Shown here in pieces: positions 39,158 to 45,790 of a stretch of DNA of 64,000 bases. The stretch is from assembly GCA_036703275.1 (NCBI GenBank), contig DATNPK010000096.1:186001-250000 (forward strand). Direction: 5' to 3'. How positions within the stretch are numbered: the stretch's first letter is position 1; every line of letters starts with the position of its first letter. Both the position numbers and the translations under genes were made by a program. The notes below the pieces were generated by a model. The model was not told the origin of the DNA. It searched no databases and worked only from the letters and a program-made list of their open reading frames with translations. Origin of the DNA: Coleofasciculaceae cyanobacterium. Its GTDB lineage: Bacteria > Cyanobacteriota > Cyanobacteriia > Cyanobacteriales > Xenococcaceae.

Positions 39158-39190
39158 AATAAAAAAGCGATCGCCTTACGTAAGACGATC
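39158..39190. terminator. HIP1-based hairpin after the DUF29 gene
   Basis: CGATCG and CTTAC on the left pair with GTAAG and CGATCG on the right (inner palindrome CTTACGTAAG), preceded by an A run and followed by a T-poor flank. It probably ends the DUF29 transcript just before hicB. Confidence 0.5.
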
Positions 39191-39226
39191 GGCTAAAATT
39201 GCAAAAAAGCTTAAAACTAGATTGAG

Positions 39227-39436
39227 ATGAAAAGCCGTAGTTTCACAGTAGTTGTTTACAAAGAAGACGATACTTATATTGCCGAATGTCCTGAAATTGG
39301 CACAGTAGACCAAGGGGAAACTATCGAACAGGCTGTTTTGGGTTTAAAAGAAGCTACAAGATTATATTTAGAAGAGTTTCCATTGCCAGAGACTTCTCCT
39401 ATATATATCACCACTATGGACATTAGCTATGCCTAA
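39227..39436 (+). CDS. HicB-type antitoxin
   Basis: 69 residues with the partial RNase H-like HicB fold: FTVVVYKEDDTYIAECPEIG then VDQGETIEQAVLGLKEATRL. It lacks a clear C-terminal DNA-binding domain, as do many cyanobacterial HicB-like proteins. Its 3' end overlaps the toxin start by 8 bases (39429-39436), typical of translational coupling in a toxin-antitoxin pair. Here the antitoxin gene comes first. Confidence 0.85.
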   Translation: MKSRSFTVVVYKEDDTYIAECPEIGTVDQGETIEQAVLGLKEATRLYLEEFPLPETSPIYITTMDISYA

Positions 39437-39656
39437 ATTGCCCAGAATTTCTAGTAAAAAAGCAATTAGAGCATTAGAGCGTTTGGGTTTTGAAAAAACT
39501 CGTCAAACTGGTAGTCACGTCATTATGAAAAAGATAACGTCCGATGGTCTAGTTGGTTGTGTTGTGCCAATACATAAAGAGCTAAAAACTGGAACATTAA
39601 AAGGCATTCTTAGACAGGCACAATTAGGTTTAGAAGAATTTATTGACAATCTTTAA
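39429..39656 (+). CDS. HicA-type mRNA interferase toxin
   Basis: 75 residues, YcfA/HicA family with a double-stranded RNA-binding-like fold. Segments: MPKLPRISSKKAIRALERLGF, then RQTGSHVIMKK with the catalytic histidine, and a hydrophobic C-terminus. It cleaves mRNA when not bound by HicB. Overlaps hicB by 8 bases. The pair looks intact. A HIP1 hairpin follows (39682-39731). Confidence 0.88.
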   Translation: MPKLPRISSKKAIRALERLGFEKTRQTGSHVIMKKITSDGLVGCVVPIHKELKTGTLKGILRQAQLGLEEFIDNL

Positions 39657-39681
39657 GCATTATTTTAGTAGAAGGCATAAA

Positions 39682-39731
39682 AAAAGCGATCGCCTGACTC
39701 AAATAGAAGCAATAAAATGCGCGATCGCTTT
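39682..39731. terminator. HIP1 hairpin containing a 40-bp direct repeat
   Basis: AAAGCGATCGC and GCGATCGCTTT form an 11-bp stem around about 28 bases, between convergent hicA and the 61-residue gene. Bases 39689-39728 are repeated exactly at 40600-40639. It acts plausibly as a bidirectional terminator. Confidence 0.55.
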
Positions 39732-39767
39732 CTGTTTAAATCTTAAAAATTACAGTTGAAGTTGTTC

Positions 39768-39953
39768 CTAAAATTTTCTTTTTGTTAGCTTATTTGCTAG
39801 GAGAGTAATTTTTCCTGGGGGAATGATTTTTACTTTCCCATGTTCAGAAATCGTAATAGACTCACCTTTAATTCGGTGCTGTTCAATCGTCTCATCTATG
39901 GCATCTTGAAATAATTTTTTTATATTGTCAGGAGAAAAATTTATTTTATCCAC
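39768..39953 (-). CDS. small antitoxin-like protein, uncertain
   Basis: 61 residues, MDKINFSPDNIKKLFQDAID..., with a pattern like short antitoxin-type proteins: a helix (AIDETIEQHRIKGE) then a beta strand with glycine turn (SITISEHGKVKIIPPGKI). No toxin gene adjoins it on the same strand. I cannot assign a family. Its location between two HicAB modules supports a toxin-antitoxin link. Confidence 0.42.
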   Translation of the reverse strand: MDKINFSPDNIKKLFQDAIDETIEQHRIKGESITISEHGKVKIIPPGKITLLANKLTKRKF

Positions 39954-40027
39954 AGTTGATCGTTAATAACTTGATTCCAAATTCAGGAGATCGCATGACT
40001 CAAATAACAAGAGTAAATAAAAAGACT

Positions 40028-40272
40028 TCAGCCGAATAACATTCTGATTAATTCATTACGATTCAAACTGTGATGTTCACCAATTGCTTTAAAAATAGAG
40101 TTTAGAGTTCCTATTTTAATTGGCTCGTGTGCGGGAACTGTAATATGGTGTTCACCATTTCGTTTAGTAGTTAACCTAATATGACTACCAGTTTGGCGAA
40201 AACTTCATAATCAAGAAAAGAAAGAGCTTTAATTAAGTCTTTTCCTGATATATCTCGCGGTAATTTTACGAT
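40028..40272 (-). pseudogene. decayed HicA toxin gene
   Basis: The minus strand after the HicB-like gene encodes a HicA/YcfA sequence in two frames. VKLPRDISGKDLIKALSFLD is followed, after a one-base loss near 40197-40204, by RQTGSHIRLTTKRNGEHHIT and a C-terminus ending NELIRMLFG. The expected initiator codon is also lost: the family start M-V-K-L-P reads I-V-K-L-P (ATC at 40270-40272). The toxin is therefore inactive although its antitoxin survives. The short overlap with the antitoxin end matches an ancestral operon. Confidence 0.8.
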
Positions 40273-40472
40273 GCAATGACCTCATCTCGAACAATATGTA
40301 ATCGAATTACTTTAGGTTTTTGTTCTTCTATAAAATGACAGTCAACTGCATCACGGATCATTTCTTTGAGACTTTCCAAATTATCTGCTTGCGTAAATAT
40401 AGACTCACCTAATGCTCTGGCTGTATAACCTCCGTCAGGGTCATCTTCAACCAGAAAAACAATTTCTATCAT
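40266..40472 (-). CDS. HicB-like antitoxin, partner of a broken HicA
   Basis: 68 residues: MIEIVFLVEDDPDGGYTARA, then LGESIFTQADNLESLKEMIR and a short beta strand end (IRLHIVRDEVIAS). This is the HicB-like fold without a DNA-binding tail. It appears intact while the downstream toxin gene is frameshifted, the expected order of decay since loss of the antitoxin first would be harmful. It may still neutralise related HicA proteins. Confidence 0.8.
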   Translation of the reverse strand: MIEIVFLVEDDPDGGYTARALGESIFTQADNLESLKEMIRDAVDCHFIEEQKPKVIRLHIVRDEVIAS

Positions 40473-40599
40473 TAGTGATAATTACCTAAATACGGTATTA
40501 CTATTTTTAAAATGCTCCAGATTTCTACTATAGGATAGTAACTTATTATCTTGGCAGTATAATTAACATCATCAAAGCGATCGCCATTCTAGAAAACCC

Positions 40600-40639
40600 A
40601 TCGCCTGACTCAAATAGAAGCAATAAAATGCGCGATCGC
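40600..40639. repeat. 40-bp exact direct repeat, second copy
   Basis: ATCGCCTGACTCAAATAGAA begins a 40-base sequence identical to 39689-39728. The two copies bracket the 61-residue gene and the second HicAB module (about 0.9 kb). HIP1 palindromes border it on the right (to about 40659). Confidence 0.85.
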
Positions 40640-40695
40640 ATCATATAATGCGATCGCTTGGTTATTTTTAATAGTTAAATTAGCTGATTGATGTT

Positions 40696-41292
40696 TTAGT
40701 CAGAGTAATTTATAACATAGGGGTTAGGATCAACATTATCTAAAATACCATCTCCGTCGCTATCAGTATCTGCATAATTAAAAATACCATCCTTGTCGGT
40801 GTCTAAGGGAAAATTGAAATTGCGTCCTAGTTCTACTGCATCGTTAATACCGTCATTATCACGATCATTGCCACTGCACTCTTCTATAGTTGTCGTTTCA
40901 TTTGATCCATTTCCTTTAATTTCCCAGTCTGGGTGACTATTAACAAGAGCAGTAGCTTGCAATTCGTTCAGACTATAAGAGCTAGCACCAGTGAAAGAAA
41001 TTTCATACCTTTTAGAACTATCAACTTTAGCGGTTGCACCTGCAACTAGATCTGCTATTAAAGCATCTTTGCCAGAAGACTCACCCTTATTACTTGGATC
41101 GTAACCGCTAATTTTAAGTTTACCTACGCCTACAGTATGGGTAAACGGTGCATTATTACCATGACCATCATTACTGCATCCATTATCAGCAAGAGCTTTT
41201 TTATCACTTGTTCCTGCTATAAAACTGCCGATTATCAAAATACCCAAAAGACTTTTAGCGGTTAGTTTTTTAAGATTAACAAATTTAAGCAT
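40696..41292 (-). CDS. secreted protein with thrombospondin type-3-like Ca-binding repeats
   Basis: 198 residues with an N-terminal signal peptide (AKSLLGILIIGSFIAG, about residues 12-35). The C-terminal 50 residues carry Asp-rich calcium loops of the D-x-D-x-D-G type: GNDRDNDGINDAVE, DTDKDGIFNY, DTDSDGDGILDNVDPNP. Such loops occur in surface and adhesion proteins. The middle has no known domain. Transcribed toward the HicAB island. Confidence 0.75.
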   Translation of the reverse strand: MLKFVNLKKLTAKSLLGILIIGSFIAGTSDKKALADNGCSNDGHGNNAPFTHTVGVGKLKISGYDPSNKGESSGKDALIADLVAGATAKVDSSKRYEISFTGASSYSLNELQATALVNSHPDWEIKGNGSNETTTIEECSGNDRDNDGINDAVELGRNFNFPLDTDKDGIFNYADTDSDGDGILDNVDPNPYVINYSD

Positions 41293-41805
41293 TTGAATTA
41301 ATTTCCTTGGTTTTTAAATAAATAGTATTTGTATTAGTTAATTTGAGAGTTTTTAATATTTGTTAGACTTTATTTGCCAGTGAATCAACAATAACAGTGA
41401 CGAATAGGCAACGTAAACTCTTGAAAATACTGAAGTTTTGGTATAAAGAAATAGTGGTTTTTAGATGTATTTAGTAAATTTATGATGAAGCTAACTAATA
41501 AAAATCGAGAAATAAAAAAGATAAGTATTTTCACTATTGTTGAAATTTAAAATTTAATGAATAGAAAAAGCGACCAAATAGTAGATGTGGGCGTAAATAA
41601 AGCCACCATTCATAAATTATCAAAGCCTTACAGTTAAATACTTTTGACTTTTGATTATTAACTTTTGACTTCCGCGCACCAGTACTGGCAACATATCTCG
41701 GTTAAGCCTCGATAAGCCTCTTTAATAAGATTGGGAATGTTCTAGAGACTTTAGGAGATAGCGAAAAACTTTTTGATAAACTGAATTTCTACAAAATTAA
41801 AAATC
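41293..41805. other. AT-rich gap in the accessory island
   Basis: Over 500 bases upstream of the secreted-protein gene. I see no gene, tRNA or repeat; short runs of similar words (CTTTTGACTT) near 41640-41670 are weak. Confidence 0.5.
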
Positions 41806-42003
41806 ATGATTAATCTAAAACAGTTACACGATCGCGACTTCAATCTTTGAATCGAAAAGATAAAAGAAACTATTCAAAATAGAGATTTTAAAAATATGGA
41901 TTGGGATAATCTGTTAGACGAAATAGACGATATGGGAAAGTCAGAAAAGCGATCGCCGATTAAGCAGAAAGAAAGATTGAAGAAATCTAGTTTTTGTCAA
42001 TAA
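41806..42003 (+). pseudogene. DUF29 gene remnant
   Basis: ATG 41806 opens a DUF29-like frame (LHDRDFNL, stop, IEKIKETIQNRDFKNMDWDN, LLDEIDDMGKSEKR) that follows the intact DUF29 protein at 38681 residue for residue. Codon 15 is TGA where the family has Trp (TGG), and the frame departs from the family after GKSEKR and ends at 42003. Only about 60 of 150 codons remain. It converges with and overlaps the yoeB 3' end by a few bases. Confidence 0.75.
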
Positions 42004-42110
42004 TTAAAGCGACAAGAAATAACCGTTAAGTAATTATCATCTACTGCATAAACAAGACGATTAGTATCATCAATACGACGCGAGCAAAAACCTGATAAGT
42101 TTTCTTTTAA

Positions 42111-42562
42111 CGTTTGTGAGCGGGAAGTCCGACGCCATAACTTGTTTGGCGTTGGGATGATAGCGAGCTTTACATTTTTGACAAGCAATCTTCATAAATG
42201 CAGAGTGCCAATAAGCAGTACACTTGTGATGGGCGCAAGGTATAAACCTGAATTGACCCAGGATTGGGAACTACCCAACCTAGATGAGAGTGAAAGGTAG
42301 TTGTTGCAAATCAGTCTTCGGAACCTCCATAACTAGGGAAATAGATTAGAAATCGAATAATCGTAATGGATAGTAGTACCGATGGTCTATCGGGGAAAGA
42401 AATTGACTGTCAAGTCGTACTGTCGGGGAAGCAGTAGTGGGAGGCGTTTGCCGTTTGTACCAAAACTGTTTCTAGATAAGTGGCATGGGACAGTAAATGC
42501 TTGCTCGCGAGAGTGGGAAGCCCACGCTATACTGCTTGCAGTTAGCGATGGGAGGAAGTCAC
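42111..42562 (+). mobile_element. ORF-less IS605-type element (solo ends with reRNA-like right end)
   Basis: A 452-bp insertion inside yoeB, directly after TTTTAA (42105-42110), with no target duplication. The left end carries an imperfect hairpin TCCGACGCCA/TGGCGTTGGGA (42128-42137, 42147-42157), as IS200/IS605 ends do. The right 170 bases align with the right end of the tnpB element in four blocks, down to TGGGAGGAAGTCAC at the tip, and even keep a trace of the tnpB stop region. It therefore looks like a tnpB-deleted (MITE-like) derivative. Orientation is opposite to the tnpB element. Confidence 0.88.
42396..42562 (+). ncRNA. putative solo reRNA (TnpB guide-RNA scaffold)
   Basis: Blocks shared with the 3' end of the tnpB element: AGTCGTACTGTCGGGGAA (42413-42430), TTCTAGATAAGTGGC (42470-42484), TGGGAAGCCCACGCTATA (42514-42531) and the terminal 21 bases (42542-42562, two mismatches). 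TnpB reRNAs are made from the right end and take their guide from the flank; here the flank is antisense yoeB (AGGTTCTGGCTTGCCAATGC). Expression is not shown. Confidence 0.6.
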
Positions 42563-42822
42563 AGGTTCTGGCTTGCCAATGCCATCAAACGGAGTACTCT
42601 TTGCTGCTTTAATCAGCTTATTAATTCTTTTGAGCGTCTTTTTATCTTGACGCTGCCAAAAAACATAACTATCCCAAGCTTCATCAGTCCAAGCCAATAT
42701 ACGACTACTCATCCAATAAATCTTTTTCTGTCACTTGTCCTTGTCTATATTGAGCGATTGAACGTTCTAAGTGAGCAGCATTCTTCGGAGATTTCAGCAA
42801 ATGAACAGTTTCTAACAAGCTA

Positions 42823-43005
42823 GTGACATCCTCCCAACGCTAATTGTGATGCGAAGCGAATCCTTTAGGGCTCCTTGCGTCGCAATATAGCGTGGGCTTC
42901 CCAATATCACTATTGGGCATTGCTCCCCTAACAGCATTAGCTGAGTTGCGCCACTTATCTAGAACAAAGTTCCCCGACAGTACGACTCTTAGTGCCAATT
43001 TCTTG
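42823..43005 (-). ncRNA. putative reRNA (omega RNA) overlapping the tnpB 3' end
   Basis: The tnpB 3' end and the following 166 bases share four conserved blocks with the solo element (42970-42987, 42950-42964, 42886-42903, 42823-42843). Between the last two blocks this copy has 42 bases against 10 in the solo element; the extra bases contain CCTAAAGGATTCGCTTCGC, a dispersed repeat module that extends a stem. The guide would be the yefM flank TAGCTTGTTAGAAACTGTTC. Confidence 0.62.
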
Positions 43006-44200
43006 AGCGAAAATGCGGTGTGGATTTTCCTCCCGCATTATTCGCGTGCTTTTCGGGAGTCCCCCGATACGTTTCTTGTCCTCGGTTACATATTTCTTGA
43101 GCCGAGGCTATATCTCTATCGACAACATAATTACATTCATGACACTGATGTAGTCTGACACTTAGATCTTTTCTAACTTCAGTTCTGCAATTAGGACAAG
43201 TTTGACTTGTTCCCCGATGATCTATCCTGCCGACAAAGACATCTCGCTCTTTGGCTACATATTCTAAGATCGAGCGTAGCTGACCAAAACTAGCATCAAT
43301 TGAATGCTTGCCTAGCATTCCTTTGGCCATGATACCAAAGTCGCAATCTTCTACATAGATTGTGTTAGCCATAGAACAGAGTTTATGCGCTAATTTATAT
43401 TGATAGTCAGCGCGTTTGAAAGCAATATGGTTATGTTGTTTGGCTACTTTGGTTCTTGCTTTTTCATAGTTCTCTCCCCGTTTCATTTTTCTCGACAAAC
43501 GCTTTTGTAGCACTTTCAGCCGACTGTAGGCTGTCTTGAAAAACTTAGGTCTAGGTTCGGTGAAAGAGTCAGATGTAGCTATGTAAGATAGCAAGCCAAC
43601 ATCTACGCCAATGCTATGACCATGAGGTGTTGGACTAGGTAAAACAATATCTGATTCTATTGCTACCACAGCAAACCAACCTACGGCTTTTTTGACTATC
43701 CTTACCTGTTTGATTACAAAACCATCAGGTATTGGTCTGTGCAAATTGATCTGCACTTTTCCTAGTTTGGGTATTTGTATCTGCCAATCGCTTAAAGGAT
43801 TGGTTTTGAACTGAGGAAACAAAATGGACTTCATTTGCCCATATTTTTTAAACCTTGGAAACCCAAATCCTTTTGCTCTGAAAGCATCCCAGCTATCATG
43901 CAGTCGTCTGATATTAGTTTGCAATACCTGTGACGGTACAGTCTTCAATCTAGGGAATTTCTTTTTTGCTTTGGGTAGGTTGTTTTGCTGTTGGTGGTAA
44001 CTGGGAAACGGATAATCCGCAGCCATAATATATTCTGATTCCAAACTACATCTATCTACCGAACATTTTCTAGAAGCAATCCAATCTTTTAGTTCTCGTA
44101 AAGCATAGTTATAGCTAACTCTACAAGTTTTTAACCACTCGTCGAGTGATTCAATTTGACTGCTATCTGGATAAATGCGGTAAACATAATTTAGTATCAT
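42989..44200 (-). CDS. tnpB: RNA-guided endonuclease TnpB
   Basis: 403-residue TnpB/OrfB, the transposon-encoded ancestor of Cas12. N-terminal helix-turn-helix and WED-like region (MILNYVYRIYPDSSQIESLD). The RuvC-like site is intact: Asp200 in IGVDVGLLSY, Glu284 in IYVEDCDFG, Asp361/Asp363 in VVDRDIASAQ. The zinc finger CPNCRTEV...HQCHECNY has Cys335, 338, 353 and 356. It should use an RNA from the element right end to cleave the target next to a TTTTAA-like motif. No sign of decay. Confidence 0.95.
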   Translation of the reverse strand: MILNYVYRIYPDSSQIESLDEWLKTCRVSYNYALRELKDWIASRKCSVDRCSLESEYIMAADYPFPSYHQQQNNLPKAKKKFPRLKTVPSQVLQTNIRRLHDSWDAFRAKGFGFPRFKKYGQMKSILFPQFKTNPLSDWQIQIPKLGKVQINLHRPIPDGFVIKQVRIVKKAVGWFAVVAIESDIVLPSPTPHGHSIGVDVGLLSYIATSDSFTEPRPKFFKTAYSRLKVLQKRLSRKMKRGENYEKARTKVAKQHNHIAFKRADYQYKLAHKLCSMANTIYVEDCDFGIMAKGMLGKHSIDASFGQLRSILEYVAKERDVFVGRIDHRGTSQTCPNCRTEVRKDLSVRLHQCHECNYVVDRDIASAQEICNRGQETYRGTPEKHANNAGGKSTPHFRSRNWH

Positions 44201-44259
44201 TTGCTTACTCTACTATCTTTGTGATGTATTGGTAGAATATTGGTTCGCAAAGCTCATAT

Positions 44260-44310
44260 GCCAATCGCGGATTCACGGATAAACCGCACTCCGCCCTTCG
44301 GTCTCGAAGC
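44260..44310. repeat. 51-bp dispersed repeat inside the IS element
   Basis: Exact inverted copy of 2160-2210, 42 kb away; a 44-bp version lies at 2446-2489. Related modules (CCTTTAGGA, GACGCGAAGC) continue to about 44400. The repeat lies between the tnpB start and the left-end hairpin, so it travels with, or invaded, the element. Confidence 0.9.
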
Positions 44311-44660
44311 GGTATCCGCTCTGAGACAGGCTTTTCATATGGGGCTGTCGCCTGTGGTTTCCCAGGCGTTTACGACGCGAAGCTAGTCCTTTAGGATAAG
44401 CCCCGTCCCGACGCTGACAAGAGTGGTACAGCGCGGGACTTCTCAGTCTAAATGTTAAAAAATTCTAGAGACATAATCACAGCATCATCTGCATCGCGCC
44501 TAGTGATTATGGTGTAGTCAGCATCATTAATTACTCGATCTAAAACAGTTTTCAGTTTATTTCTGGCTTCAGTAAAAGTAACTATTTTCATGGCTACAAC
44601 CTGTCTTGTTAATAGTACAACTATAGCCAGTTATCTTTAATTTCAGCAAGCAAAAACAAT

Positions 44661-44700
44661 AAAAAAGCGATCTCATTATTTATATAGTGCGATCGCCTTT
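44661..44700. terminator. HIP1-based hairpin before glnB
   Basis: AAAGCGATC (44664-44672) pairs with GATCGCCTTT (44691-44700) with one bulge, an A run before and T residues after. It separates the accessory island from glnB and may serve as a bidirectional terminator. Confidence 0.45.
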
Positions 44701-44786
44701 ATCCTAAAAACCCAAACCCTGTATCATAAAAGCGACCAATAAGATGTATAAACTGTAGGACTAGCTTTCTGAATGAATATACGTAA

Positions 44787-45170
<384 letters not shown>

Positions 45171-45556
45171 TCCGATTTTTTAGCCCCCTAAACCATGCTG
45201 CTGTTCGCTTTTCAGACAGTCTATTTAGTATGAAACTAAAATCAGCTTCTATAGCTTTAGAAATGATCGGCTTTCAATGCTTTTAGGAAAAAGTTAGGTT
45301 TTGGGGGTAAAAACCACGGGTTATAACACGATATAAAATTAATTTACTTTCCAATATGTTTCATATATTAAATTATTTGGGCTGATTCCCCCAAGCTTGG
45401 GGGGTAGGGGGCTGAAACTAATTTTCAATACCCAACCAATTAATCTGGATGCGCTACTACAAGAGCGATTTTCTATCTATCTAGCTATTTTATTAAATTC
45501 AAAATAGCTTGTATCGATGATCCTGGATAGACTATACTGGTAAAAGTTAAAGTCAC
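45171..45556. other. gap with a perfect 16-bp palindrome
   Basis: Between glnB and tRNA-Leu. CCCCCAAGCTTGGGGG (45388-45403) is a perfect palindrome followed by GTAGGGGGC; TAGCCCCCTAAA occurs at about 45181. Similar C-runs facing G-runs occur in many cyanobacterial intergenic regions. No gene seen. Confidence 0.6.
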
Positions 45557-45636
45557 GGGCGAGTGGCGGAATTGGTAGACGCACCACACTCAAAATGTGG
45601 CGAGAAATCGTGGGAGTTCGAGTCTCCCCCCGCCCA
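45557..45636 (+). tRNA. trnL-CAA: tRNA-Leu (CAA)
   Basis: Class II tRNA of 80 bases. Anticodon stem CCACA/TGTGG around CTCAAAA, anticodon CAA at 45591-45593; T arm GGGAG-TTCGAGT-CTCCC; D loop AATTGGTAGAC. The acceptor stem GGGCGAG pairs with CCCGCCC with one A-C mismatch at the sixth pair. The variable arm is short (GAGAAATC). The 3' CCA is not encoded. Confidence 0.93.
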
Positions 45637-45711
45637 TAAGTTATTGAAAAGAAAGCTTTTAGCTTATCTAAAAATCGGTTAAATATAATTTAACTGGACT
45701 ATAAATATAGA

Positions 45712-45745
45712 TTAAAAAAACGCTGTACTTATACAAAAGTACAGC
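45712..45745 (-). terminator. intrinsic terminator of the prohibitin-like gene
   Basis: GCTGTACTT (45722-45730) and AAGTACAGC (45737-45745) form a perfect 9-bp stem with a 6-base loop. On the minus strand it is followed by a run of T (45714-45720), 46 bases after the stop codon of the upstream gene: a classic rho-independent terminator. Confidence 0.85.
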
Positions 45746-45790
45746 ATTATAGTGTCGCTCAAAATAATCGATGTAATCTATTAGAAAAGC

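Larger units (their letters stand above)
41997..42712 (-). pseudogene. yoeB: YoeB toxin gene, split by a 452-bp element
   Basis: Two exact halves of a YoeB endoribonuclease gene. The 5' part (42712 to 42563) encodes MSSRILAWTDEAWDSYVFWQ and ends GIGKPEP. The 3' part (42110 to 41997) resumes LKENLSGF and ends LTVISCRFNY. Joined, they give 87 residues with the family motifs SRRIDDTNRLVY and ISCR, with no base gained or lost. YoeB cleaves mRNA at the ribosome. Its ATG overlaps the yefM stop by 8 bases. The insertion between Pro50 and Leu51 must abolish activity. Confidence 0.92.
42823..44454 (-). mobile_element. IS605-family (IS1341-type) element carrying tnpB only
   Basis: A 1632-bp insertion in yefM, immediately after TTTTTTAA on its own strand, without target duplication. 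The left end (minus strand) has a hairpin, CAGCGCGGGAC/GTCCCGACGCTG (44429-44439 with 44405-44416). The right end terminates TGGGAGGATGTCAC at 42823. It holds tnpB and no tnpA, so transposition would need a Y1 transposase in trans. Its left-end region contains a 51-bp dispersed repeat (44260-44310). Boundaries are fixed by the seamless rejoining of yefM. Confidence 0.93.
42705..44591 (-). pseudogene. yefM: YefM antitoxin gene, split by the tnpB element
   Basis: The 5' part (44591 to 44455) encodes MKIVTFTEARNKLKTVLDRV through MSLEFF and the first two bases of the next codon. The 3' part (42822 to 42705) completes that codon and encodes SLLETVHLLKSPKN to LLDE-stop. Joined, they give an 84-residue Phd/YefM antitoxin with no base change. 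As it stands the first half ends after 47 codons at 44448. YefM binds YoeB and represses the operon. The break lies after TTTTTTAA. Confidence 0.92.

Noticed and set aside
42111-42196. Short minus-strand peptide with a C-x2-C motif (CQKCKARYHP) at the left end of the solo element
   Set aside because: It runs through the left-end hairpin into yoeB in the wrong frame; the element ends explain the sequence.
42382-42823. Plus-strand frames over the solo element and yoeB/yefM fragments
   Set aside because: They run antisense to the reconstructed toxin-antitoxin genes or through the reRNA-like region, and crossing element boundaries shows they are chance frames.
42892-43158. Plus-strand frame opposite the tnpB 3' end
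   Set aside because: Antisense to the conserved TnpB zinc finger; its sequence is explained by tnpB.
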